Shown here in pieces: positions 26,242-35,901 of a stretch of DNA of 62,131 bases. This DNA is from Phreatobacter sp. GTDB lineage: Bacteria; Pseudomonadota; Alphaproteobacteria; Rhizobiales; Phreatobacteraceae. The notes under the pieces are model-generated. The model was not told the origin of the DNA and made no database searches. It saw only the letters and a program-made list of their open reading frames with translations. The stretch lies in contig NZ_JAUYFA010000058.1 of the NCBI RefSeq assembly GCF_030691135.1, positions 65,620 through 127,750 on the forward strand, given 5' to 3'. The position numbers were made by a program, and so were the translations under genes. Each line of letters opens with the position of its first letter. Positions within the stretch are counted from its first letter, which is position 1.

Positions 26242-27668
26242 TGCTGATCCGCCAGACCTCCACCTACATGGTGGCCCACGGGACCTCGTCGGCCCTCGGC
26301 TTCCTGTCGGTGATCCTCTTCACGCGGCTGCTGACGCCGGCAGAATACGGCGTCTATGTCGTGGCGCTGTCGGTGGCCGGCATCGTCTCGGCGCTGCTTT
26401 TCACCTGGGTCAGGCTGTCGGTCCTGCGCTTCGAATCGGAGGGCGAGGCGACGGATATCCGCCTGACGGCCCTCGTCGCCTATGGCGTCTCGGCCGCGAC
26501 GCTTCCCGTGGCCCTCGGCGTCACCGTCTGGGCACTGGCCGTCCCGCTCGACAAGGCGCTGGCGGCGATCGTGCTCGCGGCGGCGCTCGGCCTGTTCGAA
26601 CTGGGCCAGGAAATCCTCCGGGCGCGGCTGGATTCGACCTCCTACATGCGGGCGACGGTGGTCCGCGCCTTCGCCGCCATCGGCATCTCCTTCGCGCTGG
26701 TGCAGGCGGGCTGGGGTGGTCTCGGTCTCGTCGCGGGCGTCGCCGGCGCCTATGTGATCGGTGCCCTGGCCTTTTCTCCGGCCATCTGGAGGGGCCCGCG
26801 CAAGCCCGTCGATCCCGTTACCTTCCGCGCCATGCTCGGTTTCGGCGTGCCGATGGCGATGTCAGGTGGTGTCTTCGCGCTCCACTCGGCCCTCGACCGG
26901 CTTCTCGTCGCCTATCTCCTTGGCGATGCGGCCGCGGGCGTCTATGGCGCGTCCGCCGATCTCGTCCGCCAGATCATCCTGTTTCCGGCGCTGTCAGTCG
27001 GATCGGCGGTGGTTCCGCTCGCCATCCGGGCGCTGGCCGAGGAGGGTAAAGCGGCTGCCGACGCCCATCTCACCCGTAGCGGCGAGCTCCTTCTCGCCGT
27101 CGTCGCGCCCGCCGTTGTCGGCCTGGCGATCGTCGCGCCGCATTTCGCCGCGCTCGTTCTCGGCCCGGAATTTCGCGACACCGCCGCCGTCCTGGTCCCG
27201 ATCCTGGTCTTCGCCTGGCTGTTCCATGCCGTGTCGCAGCAATTCGTGCAGATCAGCTTCCACCTCGCCAAGAAGCCCTCGCTCATGGTGGCGCACGGCA
27301 CTGCGATCCTCATCGTCAATGTCGTCGCCATGACCCTTCTCGTGCCGTCCTTCGGCCTGAAGGGCGCGGCATGGTCGCTCGTCATCGCCGAAGCCTCCGG
27401 GGTCGTCGCCGGCTACCTGCTGTCGCGCCGCGCCCATCCGCTGCCCTTCGCCTGGCGACCGATCCTCAAGGTCGTGGCGGCGGTGCTGATCATGGCGGTC
27501 CCGACCGCGTTCGTCGGGGGAAGCGGGGCGACCGGCGACGTCGCGACCTTCGCAGCCGCCGTCGTGACGGGCGTCCTCGCCTATGCCGCGGCGGCCTTCG
27601 CTTTCGATATCGCCGGCGTGCGCTCGCTGGTCATGCAGCGTATCCGCCCGGGCAGCGCCCTGACCTGA
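26241..27668 (+). CDS. oligosaccharide flippase family protein (Wzx-like)
   Basis: The 475-residue protein is built of about fourteen hydrophobic helices and belongs to the MOP exporter superfamily, polysaccharide biosynthesis branch. It would flip undecaprenyl-linked repeat units from the cytoplasmic to the periplasmic face of the inner membrane. The first residues (STYMVAHGTSSALGFLSVI) and the LGFGVPMAMSG segment starting the second half are typical. Its start overlaps the GH10 stop by one base (TGATG), so the two are translationally coupled. It converges with the GT92-like gene. Confidence 0.88.
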   Translation: MLIRQTSTYMVAHGTSSALGFLSVILFTRLLTPAEYGVYVVALSVAGIVSALLFTWVRLSVLRFESEGEATDIRLTALVAYGVSAATLPVALGVTVWALAVPLDKALAAIVLAAALGLFELGQEILRARLDSTSYMRATVVRAFAAIGISFALVQAGWGGLGLVAGVAGAYVIGALAFSPAIWRGPRKPVDPVTFRAMLGFGVPMAMSGGVFALHSALDRLLVAYLLGDAAAGVYGASADLVRQIILFPALSVGSAVVPLAIRALAEEGKAAADAHLTRSGELLLAVVAPAVVGLAIVAPHFAALVLGPEFRDTAAVLVPILVFAWLFHAVSQQFVQISFHLAKKPSLMVAHGTAILIVNVVAMTLLVPSFGLKGAAWSLVIAEASGVVAGYLLSRRAHPLPFAWRPILKVVAAVLIMAVPTAFVGGSGATGDVATFAAAVVTGVLAYAAAAFAFDIAGVRSLVMQRIRPGSALT

Positions 27669-27720
27669 CCGGCGCTGTTCACGGCAGAGCAAGGCGGCGA
27701 CGGTGCGCCTTGGGACGAGC

Positions 27721-28980
27721 TTACGCCGTCCAGTCGACCCGGGCGAAATGCGCCTTCAGGCGAGCGTCGACCTCGTGGATCGCCGGATCGTAGCGGTCCG
27801 CCCGCGTGCGCGCATATTTCCAGTTGTCGTTGATTTCGCGGAAGTGGCGATAGCCGAAGGCGGCGCTGGTCCTCAGGGCGGGGAGCCAATGCCCCACCGT
27901 ATGGACGCGCCATTGCGCCTTGTCCGGACACCGCGAGGGCACGAGGGACCATTTGGCCGGGCACGCCAGCACATCTCGTCGCAAAACGCCGAAGCGCCGC
28001 TGCAGCTTTTCGCGCTGGACGGTATCGAAATCCGCGTGCCGCAGCCGCGGGGCCAACGAAGCGGCGGGATCGCCTGTGCCGACGATCCAGCGACCCCGGT
28101 AACGCAAAATGCCGAAGGGATCGGCTTCCGCCGCGGCGAAGACGCTTTGGCCGTCAGCCGATACCACGAGTTCGTCGACATCCGCGTTCTGGACGCTGCG
28201 CGCCGCCTCGAGAAACCGCCGCCGCGCATGTTCCCAGGCGCCATGCTGGCAGAAGTCGGAATCCCAGAAACGCTTGGCATCCAGCCCCTGTGGACCATAT
28301 TTGAACGGCCAGTCCACGATACGAATGGCGGCGATGCCGGAAATGGCGCCGAGGGCGTCGGCGATGTCTTCCGGTGTGTAGCGCGTCGAGGCGTTGTCGT
28401 AGAGCAGCACGGCATCGGCGCCGTGGATGTCGCGCGCATAGCGCACCCAGTCCTGGATCCATACCAGGTCGTTGTTGCGCGACTGGGTGAAAATCACGCG
28501 CCGGCCGGCGAAGACATCGACCTCGCTCGGCTGGACCTTCACCTCCACTCGGCCGAGGGGCGACGTGATGACGAGTGCGTCGGTGCCGTCGGGTGCGACG
28601 ACATGGATCTGCCCGTGCCGGTCCATTTCGCGCAGCTCGAAGGAACAGACGCGACCAGAGGGCTTCGCCTCGATGGTCGCGGCTTCGAGCGCCGGCCTCA
28701 GGTTGAGGAAGGGCGGCCCGACGAGAACGATCCGGCCACGAATGCCGATGAACGCGTCGTAGAAGAGTGTATCCGCGTCAAACTTTGCGTCGAAATCAGC
28801 CTCCCGCACCTCCAACGGCCGCACCGACAGCCGGCGCTCGCCGCTGAACTGGGTCAGCAGGGTCGGGGAGGGACGGATGATCGCGATATCCGCGCGGCTC
28901 TGGTTCAGGGTGCTGCTCCGGGCAAGGGCGACGGGACCATCAGGGGCACCGCGCGAGACGGTCAAACAGGGCGGGGTCAT
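27721..28980 (-). CDS. glycosyltransferase family 92-like protein
   Basis: The 419-residue product has the pattern of GT92/DUF23-type transferases: an N-terminal beta-rich region (about 1-190), then WIQDWVRY, the nucleotide-sugar-binding LLYDNAS, and a metal-binding-type DVDEL acid motif near residue 280. It has no signal peptide or membrane helix, so it acts at the cytoplasmic face. The sugar it adds cannot be predicted. The ATG at 28980 is 5 bases downstream of the WecG-type gene's stop, in a four-gene minus-strand block with the chain-length protein and deacetylase. Confidence 0.68.
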   Translation of the reverse strand: MTPPCLTVSRGAPDGPVALARSSTLNQSRADIAIIRPSPTLLTQFSGERRLSVRPLEVREADFDAKFDADTLFYDAFIGIRGRIVLVGPPFLNLRPALEAATIEAKPSGRVCSFELREMDRHGQIHVVAPDGTDALVITSPLGRVEVKVQPSEVDVFAGRRVIFTQSRNNDLVWIQDWVRYARDIHGADAVLLYDNASTRYTPEDIADALGAISGIAAIRIVDWPFKYGPQGLDAKRFWDSDFCQHGAWEHARRRFLEAARSVQNADVDELVVSADGQSVFAAAEADPFGILRYRGRWIVGTGDPAASLAPRLRHADFDTVQREKLQRRFGVLRRDVLACPAKWSLVPSRCPDKAQWRVHTVGHWLPALRTSAAFGYRHFREINDNWKYARTRADRYDPAIHEVDARLKAHFARVDWTA

Positions 28981-28985
28981 GGGTG

Positions 28986-29765
28986 TCAGGCCGAGTGCCG
29001 GGCCATCAGGTAGATCGCCTTCGGGTTGGTGACCGCATAGCGCCAGAAAAGGCGTCGCGGTTCCAGCCAGATGCGGTAGGCCCATTCGAGTGACGCCCGC
29101 TGCATCCAGGCCGGTGCCCGGCGATTGGTCCCGGACAGGAAATTGAACAGGCCGCCGGAGGTCTTGATCATCCCGACGCGGGTCAGTCTGTCGGCATGGT
29201 TCGCCACGAAACGCTGTTCGTGCGGAACGCCCATGGCGAGCCACAGGATGTCGGGTGCGAGAGCGTCGATCTCGGCGATCTTCGCCGTGAGCGCGGCACC
29301 GTCGAGGAAGCCGTGGCAATGACCGGCGATCCTGAGACGCGGATAGGTCCGGCGAATATTGGCGACGGCCCTGGCATTCTCGTCGGGCGTCGCGCCGAAG
29401 AGATAGAAGCTGGTCCCACTGTCTTCGGCGCGGCGTGCGACGTCGTGGAAGAGATCTGTCGTCGCCACCCGCTCGGGCAACGCGGTGCGGCAGCGGAGGC
29501 GGGAGGCGACCACCAGCGGCTGACCGTCGGCGACGATCTGGTCGGCCGCGCGCACGAGGGCCGCGAGCTCGGGCTCTGCCGCGACACGGGCCAGGACCTC
29601 GCCGTTGGCCGAGGTCAGGTAGAGCGGTCGCCGACCGCGCCGGCGCTCGCGGGCCGCCCGGATCATCCAGTCGGCGGTCGCGGCGCGATCAAGGACGGCG
29701 ATCGGAAGATCGCCGACCGTGACGGTCGGGATGGCGGCGAAGGCCGTGTCGAAGGGGTCGCTCAT
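28986..29765 (-). CDS. WecG/TagA/CpsF family glycosyltransferase
   Basis: The 259-residue protein belongs to the GT26 family, which adds a sugar such as ManNAc or ManNAcA to a lipid-linked intermediate at the membrane. Recognisable segments are TSANGEVLARVA, ADGQPLV, FLFGATPDENARAV-type (here YLFGATPDENARAV), LWLAMGVPHEQRFV near residue 175 and EWAYRIWLEPRRLFWRY near the C-terminus. The ATG at 29765 is one base from the stop of the chain-length gene. It probably extends the repeat unit of the neighbouring exopolysaccharide. Confidence 0.9.
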   Translation of the reverse strand: MSDPFDTAFAAIPTVTVGDLPIAVLDRAATADWMIRAARERRRGRRPLYLTSANGEVLARVAAEPELAALVRAADQIVADGQPLVVASRLRCRTALPERVATTDLFHDVARRAEDSGTSFYLFGATPDENARAVANIRRTYPRLRIAGHCHGFLDGAALTAKIAEIDALAPDILWLAMGVPHEQRFVANHADRLTRVGMIKTSGGLFNFLSGTNRRAPAWMQRASLEWAYRIWLEPRRLFWRYAVTNPKAIYLMARHSA

Positions 29766-29766
29766 C

Positions 29767-31257
29767 TCAATGCACCAGGCGTGCGACGGGGCGGTGCGCG
29801 GTGATCTGGCGGGCGACCGCGACCGATGGCGGTTGGCCGGTTCCCCCTTTGAGGAGCGCGAGCAGGAGCGCGAGGCCGACGCCCAGCCCGCCGCCGATCG
29901 TGAAGCCGGCAAAGGCCATGACCACGCCACGTGGCGGGAACACCCGGTCGCGCGGCGGCTGCGCCACGGTGATGATCCGCGCATTGCTGGTGTCGAGCCG
30001 CTCCAGCTCGCTCGTCTCGCGCGACCGTGCCAGGAAGGCGTTCAGCAAGTTACGGTTGACGTCCACCTCGCGCTGCAGTTCGCGGAGCTGGACGAAGGCC
30101 TGTCCGGCCTCCGAGGCGAGCGAGGTCAGCTGCTCGACGGTCCGGCGCTGGGTGATTTCGGCAGCACGGGAGCGGTCGAGATCGGCGCGGGCGGCCTGGG
30201 CGATACGGCCGAGTTCGTCGGCGATGGCACGGTCGAGATCGCTGACCTGGGCCTGGGCGTTTCGGACGGTGGGGTGGCGGGGACCGAACTCGGTCTGGGC
30301 GTCGGCGAGACGGCGGCGCGCCTCGGCCTGCTGGCCGCGCAGGGCGGCGATCGTCGGGGACATGACCGCCTCCGGCAGCGCGCCGGCCTGGCTCGCGGTC
30401 CGCAGCGACGTCTGGATCTGCTCGCTGCGTGCCTGGGCCTCGGCGACCCGGGCCTGGGCCTGGGCGAGCTGGCTGTTGGCATCGGTCAGCTGCTGCTCGC
30501 TGACGAGTTGCGTGCGCGTGCCGACGAGACCGTTGCGGCGGCGGAAATCCTCCGCCCGCTCCTCGGCGATGCGGACGCGGTTGCGCAACTCGTCGAGACG
30601 GTTGGTGAGGGACAGGGTGGCACGGCGGGCCGAATCGGCGCGGGCTGCCGTCTGGCTGTCGATGTAGGCGTGGGAGACCGCATTGGCGAGGCGGGCGGCT
30701 TTCTCGCCGTCGGCCGCACGCACCGTCACCTCGATCACGAAGGTGCGCTCCGGACGCCGCACGATGACGCGGTCGTAGAGGGCGTTGAGCGCATGTCGCT
30801 CGCGGTTCTGCAGGCTTTCCTCGGCTACCTGGCGCAGGCCGAAGGAACGCAGGAGGCTGACGGCCCAGGACGCGCCGCCCTGTCCGTTGAATTCGGGGTC
30901 TTCCGTCAGGCGCTCGCTGTCGATGACGCGCGAGAGCACGCTCTGCGACGTGACGATCCGCGCCTGGCTTTCAACGAAGTTGATGGCCGCGTTGGAATCC
31001 TGCTGGCGCGGCGTCAGCTCGTTGTCGAAGACCTGGATGCCACGCGGGTCGACAAAGATCTGGGCCGTGGCCATGAAGCGCGGCGTCATCAGGCGCGACG
31101 CGGCGTAGCCGACCCCGGCGCAGATCAGCGCGAGGATCAGGATCGACAGCCAGTAAGGAAGAATGGCGGCGACGAGACCGGTGGGGGACAGCGTCGGGCC
31201 TGCAACAGGCGCCGGCATCGGCGGTTCGCGGCGTTCTGGACGACCATCGTCAAACAT
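29767..31257 (-). CDS. polysaccharide co-polymerase / chain-length determinant (Wzz, GumC-like)
   Basis: The 496-residue protein has membrane helices near both ends (about 28-55 and 440-462) enclosing a long periplasmic coiled-coil-rich region (about 180-420) rich in Ala, Arg, Glu and Gln. This is the GumC/ExoP-type layout without a cytoplasmic tyrosine kinase domain, which would follow the second helix. It would set chain length and link polymerase to export. The PPRDRVFPPRGVVMAFAG segment before the second helix is typical of the family. The ATG follows AAAGGA. No separate kinase or phosphatase gene is present in the locus. Confidence 0.9.
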   Translation of the reverse strand: MFDDGRPERREPPMPAPVAGPTLSPTGLVAAILPYWLSILILALICAGVGYAASRLMTPRFMATAQIFVDPRGIQVFDNELTPRQQDSNAAINFVESQARIVTSQSVLSRVIDSERLTEDPEFNGQGGASWAVSLLRSFGLRQVAEESLQNRERHALNALYDRVIVRRPERTFVIEVTVRAADGEKAARLANAVSHAYIDSQTAARADSARRATLSLTNRLDELRNRVRIAEERAEDFRRRNGLVGTRTQLVSEQQLTDANSQLAQAQARVAEAQARSEQIQTSLRTASQAGALPEAVMSPTIAALRGQQAEARRRLADAQTEFGPRHPTVRNAQAQVSDLDRAIADELGRIAQAARADLDRSRAAEITQRRTVEQLTSLASEAGQAFVQLRELQREVDVNRNLLNAFLARSRETSELERLDTSNARIITVAQPPRDRVFPPRGVVMAFAGFTIGGGLGVGLALLLALLKGGTGQPPSVAVARQITAHRPVARLVH

Positions 31258-31379
31258 GGTCGGGTCCTTTCCTGGGCCTGTCCGGCCTGCCTCGGTGGAC
31301 GAGGCGTACCGGAGTGGAACACGAGACTTCGTTCGTGCTCATGCACCGCAAGGACGGGACCACCCGCTTCTGTCTCGAT

Positions 31380-32222
31380 TCAGGCGATACCGGCCCGATC
31401 GAGCGCCGCATCGACGGGAAGGATCGCAAAGCGCCGCTCGAGGGCACGGGCGACGACGCGCTCTACTACCCGCGGGGTCGTGCCGTAGATGCTCGGACTG
31501 TCGCAGACGTCATGGGTGAACAGGACGAGCCAGCCCCTGGCGGCCTCGGCTGCGTCCAGCCAGCGCTCGAGATTGGCCTCGGTGAGCGCTCGCGCGCTGA
31601 TCTCGACGGCCTTGACGAAGTCGAGGTCGACGCGGCCGGCATTGACCCCAGTCTGCACCGAGCGGCAGCTCCGCACGGTCCCAGCCAGGTGCTTCTTTTG
31701 CATCAGGCCGCAGAGACCGTAGGGATAGGCATAGTTCTCGCGCGTCAGCCCCGGAACGATCCGCCGCAAGGCCGCTCGGTTGGCGGCGAGATCGGCGACG
31801 AAGGCCGCGGGCCACATCCTGTTCGCCGGCTTGTGCGCATGGCTATGCAGCCCGATCTCATGGCCGCGCTCATGCAGATCGGCGACCTTGTCAGCCCCTG
31901 CGACCGTCCAGCGGCTGTCGGTCAGCCCGAAGAGGCCGGAGGCGGCATAGAAGGTGCCGCGGACGCCGTGATCATCGAGAATGCGCGCGCCGAGCTCGAA
32001 CGCCGATTGCGGGAAGTCGTCGAAGGTGATCGAGAGGATCGGCTGGTCGAGCGCGAGAGATGCCGTACGGAACGGGACGCGCCGTCCCACCATATGGCTG
32101 AGGCGCGGCAGAAGGCCACCGGAGCACACATCGCCGCCGTCGGGAGACGCACCACGGTCGTCATGCGGTCGTTCCTGCCTCGACGCGGGATTCGTCGTCA
32201 CCTTGCGGCTGTCCTCGATCAC
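31380..32222 (-). CDS. polysaccharide deacetylase family protein (NodB-like, CE4)
   Basis: The 280-residue product has a NodB-homology domain: the catalytic/metal aspartates in SITFDDFP, the metal histidines in GLHSHAH and the YAYPYG strand. Such enzymes remove N- or O-acetyl groups from glycans with a divalent metal. No signal peptide is evident, so it may act on cytoplasmic precursors or be exported by another route. I set the start at GTG 32222 because GGGAGG lies just before it; the ATG at 32093 is an alternative that still keeps the whole domain. It lies 122 bases upstream of the chain-length gene on the same strand. Confidence 0.82.
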   Translation of the reverse strand: MIEDSRKVTTNPASRQERPHDDRGASPDGGDVCSGGLLPRLSHMVGRRVPFRTASLALDQPILSITFDDFPQSAFELGARILDDHGVRGTFYAASGLFGLTDSRWTVAGADKVADLHERGHEIGLHSHAHKPANRMWPAAFVADLAANRAALRRIVPGLTRENYAYPYGLCGLMQKKHLAGTVRSCRSVQTGVNAGRVDLDFVKAVEISARALTEANLERWLDAAEAARGWLVLFTHDVCDSPSIYGTTPRVVERVVARALERRFAILPVDAALDRAGIA

Positions 32223-32410
32223 TCCCACCTCCCGGCTGACTGGCCTGTTTCCGGACAGAGTCGCACCTTGTCCGGATCGTTGGGAAGAAACTGGCAAGAG
32301 ACGCGCCAAACAACCGGCGGGCAGCCGTCACGCAGGCGGGACGTCCGGCGGCAAGCGGTTTGCTGCAGCAGGACAACCATCCCTGTCCGCACCCGCGTGA
32401 GGCCTTGATC

Positions 32411-33433
32411 GTGAACCAGGTTGAGACTGTCCCCATGGAAGTGTCCCGCAGCGAGACGTCCACCGAACCGGCGCTGTTCCAGACTGCCGGGCTGGTCGCC
32501 GACGCGGTGCGTGCCGTCGTCGTCGTCCCGACCTTCCGGCGTCCCGCCATGCTGGCCGAAACGCTCGCCTCGCTCGCCGCCCAGCGCACTGCTGTCCCAT
32601 TCGCGGTGGTGGTCGTCGAGAATGACGCGTCCGGCCTGGAGGGGCTCGCCGTCGCCAAGACCCGGCTGGCGGAGAGCGGCTTGCAGGGCCTGGCTTTCGT
32701 CGAGACCGCCCAGGGCAATGTCCATGCGATCAATGCAGGCTTCGCTCGGGCCATGGCCACCTTCCCCAGGGCGGACCACATCCTGATGATCGACGACGAC
32801 GAAGTCGCATCTCCCGGCTGGCTCGACGCCATGGTCACGGCCGCCGAACGGGAGGATGCGGACGTCGTCGGCGGTCCCGTCGTGCCGCGCTTCCGCGATG
32901 AGGCGCCGCGCGTGCTCGCCCGCCATCCGGTCTTCTGGCCGAGCCACGACCGCTCCGGCCCTGTTCCGATGATCTACGGCACCGGCAATTGCCTGATGCG
33001 GCGGCGCGTCTTCGCGCGTCTCGGCCATCGTCCGCTCGATCCCCGCTTCAATTTCCTCGGTGGCGGCGACATGGACTTCTTCACCCGCTGCCGGCGGGCC
33101 GGACTGCGCTCGTTCTGGGTCCAGGAGGCGCTGATCACCGAGACGGTGCCTGCGGATCGGGCCCGCATATCCTGGGTGCTGCGGCGGGGCATGCGGATCG
33201 GCTCGATCAACCGGGCCGTCGAGCTGAAACATGCGCCGGGCCTGGCCGGACGCCTCAGGATCATCGCTAAGGACATCGCGATCGTGCCGCTCGCGGTGCT
33301 GCGCGCGATCGGGACGCTGGTGCGCACCGGCAACCCCGTCGTCGCCGCCCATCCGCTCGCCGTCTCGGCCGGCCGCATCGCCGCCTGGGCCGGCGTCGAG
33401 CAGCAGCCCTACCGGGCAGGAAACGCCTCATGA
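32411..33433 (+). CDS. family 2 glycosyltransferase
   Basis: The 340-residue protein is a GT-A transferase. Its first strand is VVVVPTFRRPAMLAETL, with VVVENDAS, the metal-binding acid cluster MIDDDE and the acceptor-region GGGDMDFFTRC near residue 215. A hydrophobic segment near the C-terminus (about 280-300) may associate with the membrane. Start choice is uncertain: GTG at 32411 follows GAGG, while ATG at 32435 is also possible; the catalytic domain is unaffected. The stop overlaps the polymerase start (ATGA), beginning a three-gene plus-strand block with polymerase and GT-B transferase. Confidence 0.87.
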   Translation: MNQVETVPMEVSRSETSTEPALFQTAGLVADAVRAVVVVPTFRRPAMLAETLASLAAQRTAVPFAVVVVENDASGLEGLAVAKTRLAESGLQGLAFVETAQGNVHAINAGFARAMATFPRADHILMIDDDEVASPGWLDAMVTAAEREDADVVGGPVVPRFRDEAPRVLARHPVFWPSHDRSGPVPMIYGTGNCLMRRRVFARLGHRPLDPRFNFLGGGDMDFFTRCRRAGLRSFWVQEALITETVPADRARISWVLRRGMRIGSINRAVELKHAPGLAGRLRIIAKDIAIVPLAVLRAIGTLVRTGNPVVAAHPLAVSAGRIAAWAGVEQQPYRAGNAS

Positions 33434-34746
33434 GCACCGCCGAGGGCACCGGTTCGGCACGCAGCCTGCCGTCGGACGATCTCGCTCAGCTGATGCGCTG
33501 GGCGCGCGTGCTCGTCTTCGTCGGCGCGTTCCTGCTCGCCTGGGTGACGCTGGAACCCTATGCGGACCTCGGCAACAACTCCTCGCTGGAATTCGCCTTC
33601 GGCCAGGAGGGCACCGCCTATGCGGCCTATGGGATCCTGGCGGGCATCGCCGCCGTCATCGCGATCCTGACGCAGCCCAGGGCCGTGGCGACGCTGATCC
33701 ATCCGCTGTGGATCGCGCTCGCAGCCTGGCTTTCCTTCACGGTCCTCACCTCGGCGGACTTTTCGCTGTCGCTGCGACGCTTCATCCTGTTTGGCCTGAT
33801 CGCCGCGCTGACCGCATCGCTCTTCCTGATGCCGAAGGGCCGGCGCGATCTCGCGGGCCTGCTGATGGTCGCCGTCGGCATTCTCGTCGCCCTGTCGCTC
33901 GTCGGCATCGCGCTCTTTCCCGAATACGCCGTCCACCAGCTCTCCGACATCAGCGAGCCTCAGCTCGCCGGCGGTTGGCGCGGCGTCTTCGCGCACAAGA
34001 ACTCGGCCGGCGCAATCTTCGCGATGACCATCTTCATGATGATCTTCGCGATCCGCGCCGGCCTTGTGCCGGGCGGTTCCGTGCTCCTCGTGCTCTGTTC
34101 GCTCATCCTGCTGATGTCTGGGGCCAAGAGCTCCACCATGCTCCTGGTGGTCAGCCTGCTGGTCTCGTTGGCGGTTTCCCGCATCCGGAGCGGGTGGTGG
34201 GCCGGCGTCGTCGCCTTCACGCCGCTGGCGATTCTTTTGATCCTCGGCCCCGGCACCGTCGTCAGCGATGCGATTGCCGGCATCGTCCGCATGTTGCCGA
34301 TCGACGCCACCTTCACCGGTCGCGCCGACGTGTGGGAACTCGCCCTCGACAAGATCCGCGAACGGCCGCTGACCGGCTTCGGTTATTCCGCCTATTGGGC
34401 GCTGGAATCGACGCGCTTCGGCCAGGAGGACACAACCCAGTGGGGCGGTCTCGCGGCCCATGCCCATAACGGCTATATCGACGCAGCGCTCAACATGGGC
34501 ATCCCCGGTCTCGTGCTCGTGGTGGCGGTCTTCGTGATCTGGCCGCTGCGAAACTATCTCGCCGCGCGCGCCGGAGGCGCCGATCCGGCTCTCCTGCTGA
34601 TGCTGCTGCAGATCTGGCTGTTCGGGATCTATGTGTCCGTGCTCGAGAGCTTCCTCTTCGTCCGATTCGACCCGATCTGGATCACCTTCCTGTTCGCGGT
34701 CTTCGGCCTGCATTTTCTGGCGAGGCGCGCCCATGTCGCTGAGTGA
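33430..34746 (+). CDS. O-antigen ligase family protein (Wzy/ExoQ-like polymerase)
   Basis: The 438-residue membrane protein has about ten to twelve helices and the Wzy_C/O-antigen-ligase periplasmic loop, including GRADVWELALDKIRERPLTGFGY and the HAHNGYIDAALNMG segment. In an exopolysaccharide locus this is the probable polymerase that joins repeat units on the periplasmic side. The GVFAHKNSAG motif of the family is also present. It is translationally coupled to the family 2 transferase upstream and overlaps the next gene by 14 bases. Confidence 0.9.
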   Translation: MSTAEGTGSARSLPSDDLAQLMRWARVLVFVGAFLLAWVTLEPYADLGNNSSLEFAFGQEGTAYAAYGILAGIAAVIAILTQPRAVATLIHPLWIALAAWLSFTVLTSADFSLSLRRFILFGLIAALTASLFLMPKGRRDLAGLLMVAVGILVALSLVGIALFPEYAVHQLSDISEPQLAGGWRGVFAHKNSAGAIFAMTIFMMIFAIRAGLVPGGSVLLVLCSLILLMSGAKSSTMLLVVSLLVSLAVSRIRSGWWAGVVAFTPLAILLILGPGTVVSDAIAGIVRMLPIDATFTGRADVWELALDKIRERPLTGFGYSAYWALESTRFGQEDTTQWGGLAAHAHNGYIDAALNMGIPGLVLVVAVFVIWPLRNYLAARAGGADPALLLMLLQIWLFGIYVSVLESFLFVRFDPIWITFLFAVFGLHFLARRAHVAE

Positions 34747-35791
34747 CCGCGGCCAGGCCCGACTCGATGTTCTCGTCTCCGACACCGCGACACCCTGCGG
34801 CGTGGAGGCCTTCGCCCGCAGGCTGGCCGCGACCGCCGGTGACCGGGCCGCGTTGCGCCAGCTCGGCCATGGCCGCGGCGACGGCGTCCTGGTGATCAAC
34901 CTGCCGGTGGTCGCCTGGAAACGCCGGCTTGCCGATCCGGTTCTTGCGGCGGCCCAAGCCAGGGCGCAGGGCCGGCCCGTGCTCGTCATCCTGCACGAAT
35001 GGGCCGATCTCGACTGGAAACGCCGCGCCAGCTACGCGCCGCTGCTGCCCTTCGCCACCGCCGTGCTGTTCTCATCGCCCGAGGTCGCCGACCAGCTAGC
35101 CGCAGATCCGTTGTCGCGCCTTGCGCCGCGCCGGCGCGGCATCGTTCCGATCCCGCCCAACGTGGTTGCACCGGATGACCTGCCGTCGAACGAGACGGCA
35201 CGCCGCCTCGCCGAGGCGCGTCGTGGCGGCAAGCTCGTCCTCGGCCATTTCGGATCCATCTATCCGCGCAAGCAGTCGGCGCAGATCCTCGACCTGACCG
35301 CGGCGCTCAGGCAGCGCGGCGAGGATCCCTTCGCGGTCTTCATCGGCTCTTTCGTCAAGGGCCAGGACCGCGTCGAGGAGGACTTCAGGACGCGGGCGGA
35401 AAGCCTCGGGATCGCCGACCGCGTCCTCGTCACCGGCTATGTCGCGAGCGATGCCGATCTCTTCGCGCTCTTCGCCGAGGTCGACGTCTTCGCCTATCTC
35501 TTCGCCGAGGGGCTGACCAGCCGGCGCGGCAGCGTGCTCGCCTGTGCCATGTCCGGCCGCCCCGTCGTCGTCAATGCGCCGGAACGCCCGGGCGCCTTCG
35601 ACCACCACCCGACCTACCAGCGTCTGCTCGGCGAAGGCCAACTCAGGCTGGTACCACTGCGGGCGACGGTGGACGAGGTCGCGGCGGCGGTCGAGGAGGC
35701 AGCGGCCTTGCCGCGCCACGGCGCCCGCCTCGACGTTGCGGCCTCCTGGCGCGATGCGCTGGCGGCCGTCGACCGGGTCATGACCGCCTGA
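34733..35791 (+). CDS. GT-B fold glycosyltransferase
   Basis: The 352-residue protein has the two-domain layout of GT4-like transferases, with a hinge near residue 165, the LGHFGSIYPRKQ strand that opens the nucleotide-binding domain, and LVTGYVASDADLFALFAEVDVF before the donor site. The donor-site EX7E is altered: EGLTSRRGSVLACAMSG reads as a degenerate version. It is cytoplasmic, with no helix. The ATG lies 14 bases inside the polymerase gene, so expression is coupled. The sugar added is unknown. A strong terminator follows. Confidence 0.82.
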   Translation: MSLSDRGQARLDVLVSDTATPCGVEAFARRLAATAGDRAALRQLGHGRGDGVLVINLPVVAWKRRLADPVLAAAQARAQGRPVLVILHEWADLDWKRRASYAPLLPFATAVLFSSPEVADQLAADPLSRLAPRRRGIVPIPPNVVAPDDLPSNETARRLAEARRGGKLVLGHFGSIYPRKQSAQILDLTAALRQRGEDPFAVFIGSFVKGQDRVEEDFRTRAESLGIADRVLVTGYVASDADLFALFAEVDVFAYLFAEGLTSRRGSVLACAMSGRPVVVNAPERPGAFDHHPTYQRLLGEGQLRLVPLRATVDEVAAAVEEAAALPRHGARLDVAASWRDALAAVDRVMTA

Positions 35792-35830
35792 CCGGCACGT
35801 CGGCCGCGACAATCCCACGCTGATGAACAA

Positions 35831-35863
35831 AAGGCTGCGGCGCCCGGGGGCAGCCGCAGCCTT
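35831..35863. terminator. terminator between convergent transferase genes
   Basis: AAGGCTGCGGC at 35831-35841 pairs perfectly over 11 bases with GCCGCAGCCTT at 35853-35863. An A-rich stretch to the left gives a T tract on the minus strand, and TTGTC follows to the right. It divides the plus-strand polymerase block from the initiating transferase. Confidence 0.75.
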
Positions 35864-35901
35864 GTCGTCCCGGCGCGCGGCCGGGGCAAGCCGAGTCTTC
35901 G

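Noticed and set aside
29719-31488. Plus-strand frame of 589 codons across the chain-length gene
   Set aside because: It is antisense to a clear Wzz/GumC-type protein and has no recognisable domain or ribosome-binding site.
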